A DNA stretch of 17,362 bases from Bacteroidales bacterium UBA1187 (GTDB lineage: Bacteria; Bacteroidota; Bacteroidia; Bacteroidales; Paludibacteraceae): positions 3,208 to 20,569 of the forward strand of contig DBYL01000034.1 of assembly GCA_002309835.1 (NCBI GenBank), in the 5' to 3' direction. The notes beneath the pieces were generated by a model. That model saw only the letters and a program-made list of their open reading frames with translations, searched no databases and had not been told where the DNA came from. Below, one piece after another: positions 14,554 to 17,362 of the stretch. Position 1 is the stretch's first letter. Each line of letters opens with the position of its first letter. The position numbers and the translations under genes are program-made.

Positions 14554-15195
14554 GTGAAAAAAATTTCTACTTTATTTCTGCTGTTAGCATGCTGTATGAT
14601 GCCTTTGCTTTCCAAGGCAGAGACCAAAGAAACCCGTAGCACCCTCAAACATGAAGTTCGAATCGGTTATGGCGATCCTATGTTCGAGACCATGCGCTGG
14701 AAAGACGAGCCCAACAAACTCGGTGTGCCCATGAACGCGCGCCAGAACTACCGTTACACCGGACATATCTACGGAGAGTACATGTACCGCTTCAACTCTT
14801 GGCTCGGCGTGGGTGGACAAGTGGATTTTGGAGCAACGATGTTCGATTACAACTCGTATAATCTGGACGACAAAGGCAATCAATACCTTGCCTCCAGCCA
14901 ACATCGCTATTTTTACGATGTCTGTATCATGCCCTCCGTGCGGTTCACCTATTACCACCACGAATGGGTCAATCTCTATTCGGGCGTTCAACTCGGTGTA
15001 GGCATCCACGGCGATTACCTCGGACGTAGCGAAGTAGGTGCAGCGTTCGGCATCACAGCACTCGGGTTGTCCGTGGGTCGCGATCATTGGTTTGGCACCG
15101 CAGAATTTGGCGGATTAAGCAACCTCCAATCTCTCACCGCCATCTACCTGCTTTGGACAAAATGGTTTAATATATCCTTTGGATATCGATTCTAA
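14554..15195 (+). CDS. Outer-membrane beta-barrel protein
   Basis: A 213-aa protein using a GTG start at 14554, 25 nt after the previous stop. The start is fixed by the signal peptide VKKISTLFLLLACCMMPLLSKA (first residue read as Met). The earlier in-frame ATG at 14446 lies inside the previous gene and gives no export signal. The mature part shows alternating amphipathic strands rich in Tyr, Phe and Gly (for example YRYTGHIYGEYMYRFNSWLG, VNLYSGVQLGVGIHG, WFNISFGYRF) and ends in Phe, the usual end of a barrel inserted by BamA. It is about the size of an 8-strand OmpA/OmpW-like barrel. No specific function can be read. The neighbouring secreted glycosidase-like protein and surface lipoprotein suggest an envelope role. 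Confidence 0.88.
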   Translation: MKKISTLFLLLACCMMPLLSKAETKETRSTLKHEVRIGYGDPMFETMRWKDEPNKLGVPMNARQNYRYTGHIYGEYMYRFNSWLGVGGQVDFGATMFDYNSYNLDDKGNQYLASSQHRYFYDVCIMPSVRFTYYHHEWVNLYSGVQLGVGIHGDYLGRSEVGAAFGITALGLSVGRDHWFGTAEFGGLSNLQSLTAIYLLWTKWFNISFGYRF

Positions 15196-15207
15196 AAATT
15201 GCGCACT

Positions 15208-16518
15208 ATGAAACACTATACGAATATAATCAGCCTTTTGGCGCTCGCATCGGTATTTTTCTCCTGCCAGAACGACAAGAAAGATTACACCTCTTTTGTT
15301 AAAGATGCCGCCGGCTACCATGTGATAAGCGACGGTGATGTGGATTTGGACAAGCAATATCCTGTTTGGGCGGATCAATTGGGCAATGAACCGTCGGATG
15401 TCGATCCTTGCGATCCGAACGGTTACAACCAAGTGGAAGGCAAATCAACCTTCATGCAAATGTTCTCGCCGCTGATGAATATGATCACGTACGCGAGCGT
15501 ACATCAGATCGTCGGTACATATACGTCAGAATACAAAGGTAAACCTATTATCTTGTCGGGTAACATGTATGTCCCGAAATCGAAGAAATGCCGCGGCCTC
15601 ATCATGGCGTGTCATTACACGTATGCCGCGTTGAGCGAATCGCCTTCGCAAGGCCCTACCCTCTCTGCCCTTTTGGCCACCAAAGGCTACGCGGTCGTAG
15701 ATGCCGATTATGTGGGATTCGGCGTGACTTACCAAATGGTACACCCTTATCTCAACAAAGTCGCTACCGGACGCGCTGTTGCCGATTTCGGACGAATTGC
15801 ACGCCCCTTCTTGGAGGCGAACGGCTACACCTTCGAGACCGATGATATCTTTATCTTCGGTTACTCGCAAGGCGGACACGCTGCGGTGGCAACCCAGGAA
15901 TTCATCGAATCACATCCCGACTATCTCAAAGATCTGCCCTTGACCAAGGTGTTCTGCGGCGGCGGTCCCTACGATCCGATGGTGACATACAACATTGCCA
16001 AGCAGACCGATGTAATCGGTTTTCCGGCGGTCGTTCCGATGTTCCTGCAAGGCACTATATACGCCAACGACCTCAACGACAAATCACTGGCTATGCCTAT
16101 TACCGAAGCAGATTTCCTTTCCGATGAGATGCTCAAAGATGACCGCTATAAAGTATGGCTGAACAGCAAGGCCTACACCATGGATCAGGTGAACCTGCTC
16201 ATGAAGGGCATAGGCTGCGGGAAGTTCTCTACGATCCTGCGTCCCGAGGCAATGAAGGAAGATTATCCGCAGAATAAGATTCTCTTTCAGGAACTGGCCA
16301 ATAATGCTACCGTGGATTTCTGTCCGAAGACGCCTATGTATATCTTCCATTCCAAAGGCGATGATGTCGTGACGTTCGAAAATGCGGAAATCCTCCAGAA
16401 ACGTTTCCGTGAACTCGGCGCCGATGAGACCAAGATCGTATACGACTACAACGATTACGGTACCCACCGCTCAGGCCTTCTCAAATTCCACATGAAAGTC
16501 CTGAGTATGCTAAAATAA
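15208..16518 (+). CDS. Lipoprotein alpha/beta hydrolase (secretory lipase/peptidase-like)
   Basis: A 436-aa protein. ATG at 15208 is chosen because a lipoprotein signal follows directly; a TTG three codons earlier is possible but unneeded. Residues 1-19 are the signal peptide and Cys20 the lipidation site (FFSC, a relaxed lipobox). The following QNDKKD resembles the acidic surface-export signal of Bacteroidota lipoproteins, so the enzyme may face outward. An alpha/beta hydrolase fold is indicated by GYSQGGHA with nucleophile Ser220, KGDDVV with probable Asp385 or Asp386, and YGTHRSG with His420. The DADYVGFGVTYQMVHPYL segment resembles secretory lipase and prolyl-oligopeptidase-like enzymes. 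It probably cleaves an ester or amide; the substrate is unknown. It begins 12 nt after the barrel protein stop, so the two are likely coexpressed. Confidence 0.9.
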   Translation: MKHYTNIISLLALASVFFSCQNDKKDYTSFVKDAAGYHVISDGDVDLDKQYPVWADQLGNEPSDVDPCDPNGYNQVEGKSTFMQMFSPLMNMITYASVHQIVGTYTSEYKGKPIILSGNMYVPKSKKCRGLIMACHYTYAALSESPSQGPTLSALLATKGYAVVDADYVGFGVTYQMVHPYLNKVATGRAVADFGRIARPFLEANGYTFETDDIFIFGYSQGGHAAVATQEFIESHPDYLKDLPLTKVFCGGGPYDPMVTYNIAKQTDVIGFPAVVPMFLQGTIYANDLNDKSLAMPITEADFLSDEMLKDDRYKVWLNSKAYTMDQVNLLMKGIGCGKFSTILRPEAMKEDYPQNKILFQELANNATVDFCPKTPMYIFHSKGDDVVTFENAEILQKRFRELGADETKIVYDYNDYGTHRSGLLKFHMKVLSMLK

Positions 16519-16624
16519 CGCATATACGCAAAAAATCCGCGGCATGTATGTGACACAATTCGGTTGATTTATAAGGACGACAGGGCTCAGGAGACAACTG
16601 ACTTCCTGCCGTGGGAATAAAAGT

Positions 16625-17215
16625 ATGAAATTTCGCAAACTCTCATTTTTGGTAATCGTTCTGACGCTGTTTCTATGCGGGTGCTCCATCGTTCAGGCCG
16701 TCAAACTCAAGGACTGTACCTACCAATACAGCCACATCTCCGATGTCACGTTTTTGGAAATGACCCGCAGCGAATTGCTGAGTTTACAAGGCATCATGCG
16801 TGTGACGCGATTTATCAAAAGTCCGAATGAAGAAGTCAAGATGGGATTCACGCTGCATATGAAAGTGACCAATCCGAACAAAGGTATTGCTTCGATGGAA
16901 CGGCTCTATTACACGATTTGTTTGGACGATTCCGTGCAAGTGGCGGAAGGTAATATACCTGAGAACTTCACCATCCTTGGCGGCACCTCTGCCGATTTGG
17001 CCTTGCCGCTGAGTTTCAGTATGAAGCAACTCTTTTCCGGCAAAAGCAAAGCCAGTGTCAGCAATTTGGCTTGGAATGCGATAGGTCGGGGCGATTCGCC
17101 GAGTAAGATCACCGTCAACCTGCGCCCTGTGATTCGCGTCGGCGGTGCCGCCATGAGTATTCCGAAAAGTATTCCTTTAACGTTCGAATATCCTACTCCC
17201 GACGAGGGAGAATGA
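16625..17215 (+). CDS. LEA14-like (WHy-type) lipoprotein
   Basis: A 196-aa protein with signal peptide MKFRKLSFLVIVLTLFLCG and lipidation at Cys20 (LCGC). After the Cys the protein has a single beta-sandwich-like domain. Features include the MGFTLHMKVTNPNKGIASME region, which matches the LEA-type 2/WHy pattern of a strand followed by NPN, a YTICLDDSVQVAEGNI strand pair, and an ILGGTSADLALPLSFS strand. LEA14-like lipoproteins are small periplasmic or surface proteins of unclear function in bacteria, often stress-linked. It lies 106 nt after the hydrolase gene, with no clear promoter in the gap, so it may be the last gene of the same operon. It is followed at once by a strong terminator. The family call is by pattern only. 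Confidence 0.8.
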   Translation: MKFRKLSFLVIVLTLFLCGCSIVQAVKLKDCTYQYSHISDVTFLEMTRSELLSLQGIMRVTRFIKSPNEEVKMGFTLHMKVTNPNKGIASMERLYYTICLDDSVQVAEGNIPENFTILGGTSADLALPLSFSMKQLFSGKSKASVSNLAWNAIGRGDSPSKITVNLRPVIRVGGAAMSIPKSIPLTFEYPTPDEGE

Positions 17216-17227
17216 GTAAAAATAAAG

Positions 17228-17256
17228 AAATCTGCACAAAAAATGCAGATTTTTTT
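17228..17256 (+). terminator. Intrinsic terminator after the LEA14-like gene
   Basis: AAATCTGCA (17228-17236), loop CAAAAAA, TGCAGATTT (17244-17252), then further T residues to 17256. It starts 13 nt after the stop codon. Its T-run supplies the TTTG of the following promoter. Confidence 0.92.
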
Positions 17257-17285
17257 GTGTATGTCAAAAAAAAGTAGTAATTTTG
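17254..17285 (+). promoter_or_regulatory. Promoter of the next gene, overlapping the terminator
   Basis: TTTG (17254-17257), 20 bp, TAATTTTG (17278-17285), with an A8 tract in the spacer and the shared string ATGTCAAAAAAAAG. It drives the gene starting at 17345 with a leader of about 50 nt. Confidence 0.85.
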
Positions 17286-17344
17286 CATCGCAAAATGTGT
17301 GAAACGAAAAAACAATAAAATAACAAACAATACATTTAATACAC

Positions 17345-17362
17345 ATGATTTATTCGAAAGAA
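17345..17362 (+). CDS. Start of the next gene (partial, cut by the window end)
   Basis: ATG at 17345 is followed by ATT TAT TCG AAA GAA (MIYSKE) to the window edge. It is the first ATG in an AT-rich leader downstream of the promoter at 17254-17285. Six residues are too few to name a product. Confidence 0.5.

Noticed and set aside
16588..16608. CAGGA / TCCTG inverted repeat before the LEA14-like gene
   Set aside because: Five-bp stem with an 11-nt loop, no T-run, not stable enough to call a terminator or riboswitch; the 16519-16624 gap otherwise shows nothing I can support.

Overview
The window looks like a chromosomal segment of an uncultured or gut/rumen-type Bacteroidales (Bacteroidota). 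The reasons are four promoters of the Bacteroidota type (TTTG, 20 bp, TAnnTTTG), near absence of Shine-Dalgarno sequences, secreted multidomain proteins full of InlB/Listeria-Bacteroides-type repeats, lipoproteins with an acidic surface-export-like N-terminus, and short C-terminal tails resembling type IX secretion sorting tails. The species cannot be named from sequence alone.

Left part (1-8600, minus strand): a four-gene operon read right to left from a strong promoter at 8562-8593 to a UUCG-capped terminator at 64-95. It encodes two large secreted endonuclease I paralogues (about 1374 and 903 aa), a secreted repeat protein (379 aa) and a 116-aa secreted protein. The first three proteins stop at the same point, give or take one residue, of an InlB-like repeat (ending GTVSFE or GTAGF). 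The third and fourth begin, straight after their signal peptides, with what looks like the missing second half of that repeat. Only the last protein carries a sorting-type tail. I regard this split-repeat arrangement as the most interesting feature of the window.

Middle (8600-10980): a six-copy 11-bp tandem repeat, a terminator, and a separately transcribed secreted protein of 645 aa with four OB-fold-like repeats and a sorting-type tail. A divergent intergenic region follows with two back-to-back promoters. The rightward one carries a 14-bp perfect palindrome in its spacer.

Right part (10975-16518, plus strand): a tightly packed run of genes. It holds a NtrC-type sigma-54 response regulator lacking its C-terminal helix-turn-helix, recF (2 nt downstream), a secreted GHL10/COG1649 glycosidase-like protein, an outer-membrane beta-barrel protein, and a surface-lipoprotein alpha/beta hydrolase. 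A small LEA14-like lipoprotein follows (16625-17215) and ends in a terminator. The next promoter overlaps that terminator, and the next gene starts at 17345 and runs off the window.

A CCCTCCC/GGGAGGG palindromic repeat family occurs four times (8783, 12398, 13297, 13370). Two copies are translated: one in frame inside RecF, one inside the signal-peptide region of the glycosidase-like gene. A different 8-bp tandem repeat is translated inside the response-regulator receiver domain. The regulator-recF-glycosidase block has therefore repeatedly tolerated repeat DNA in coding sequence.
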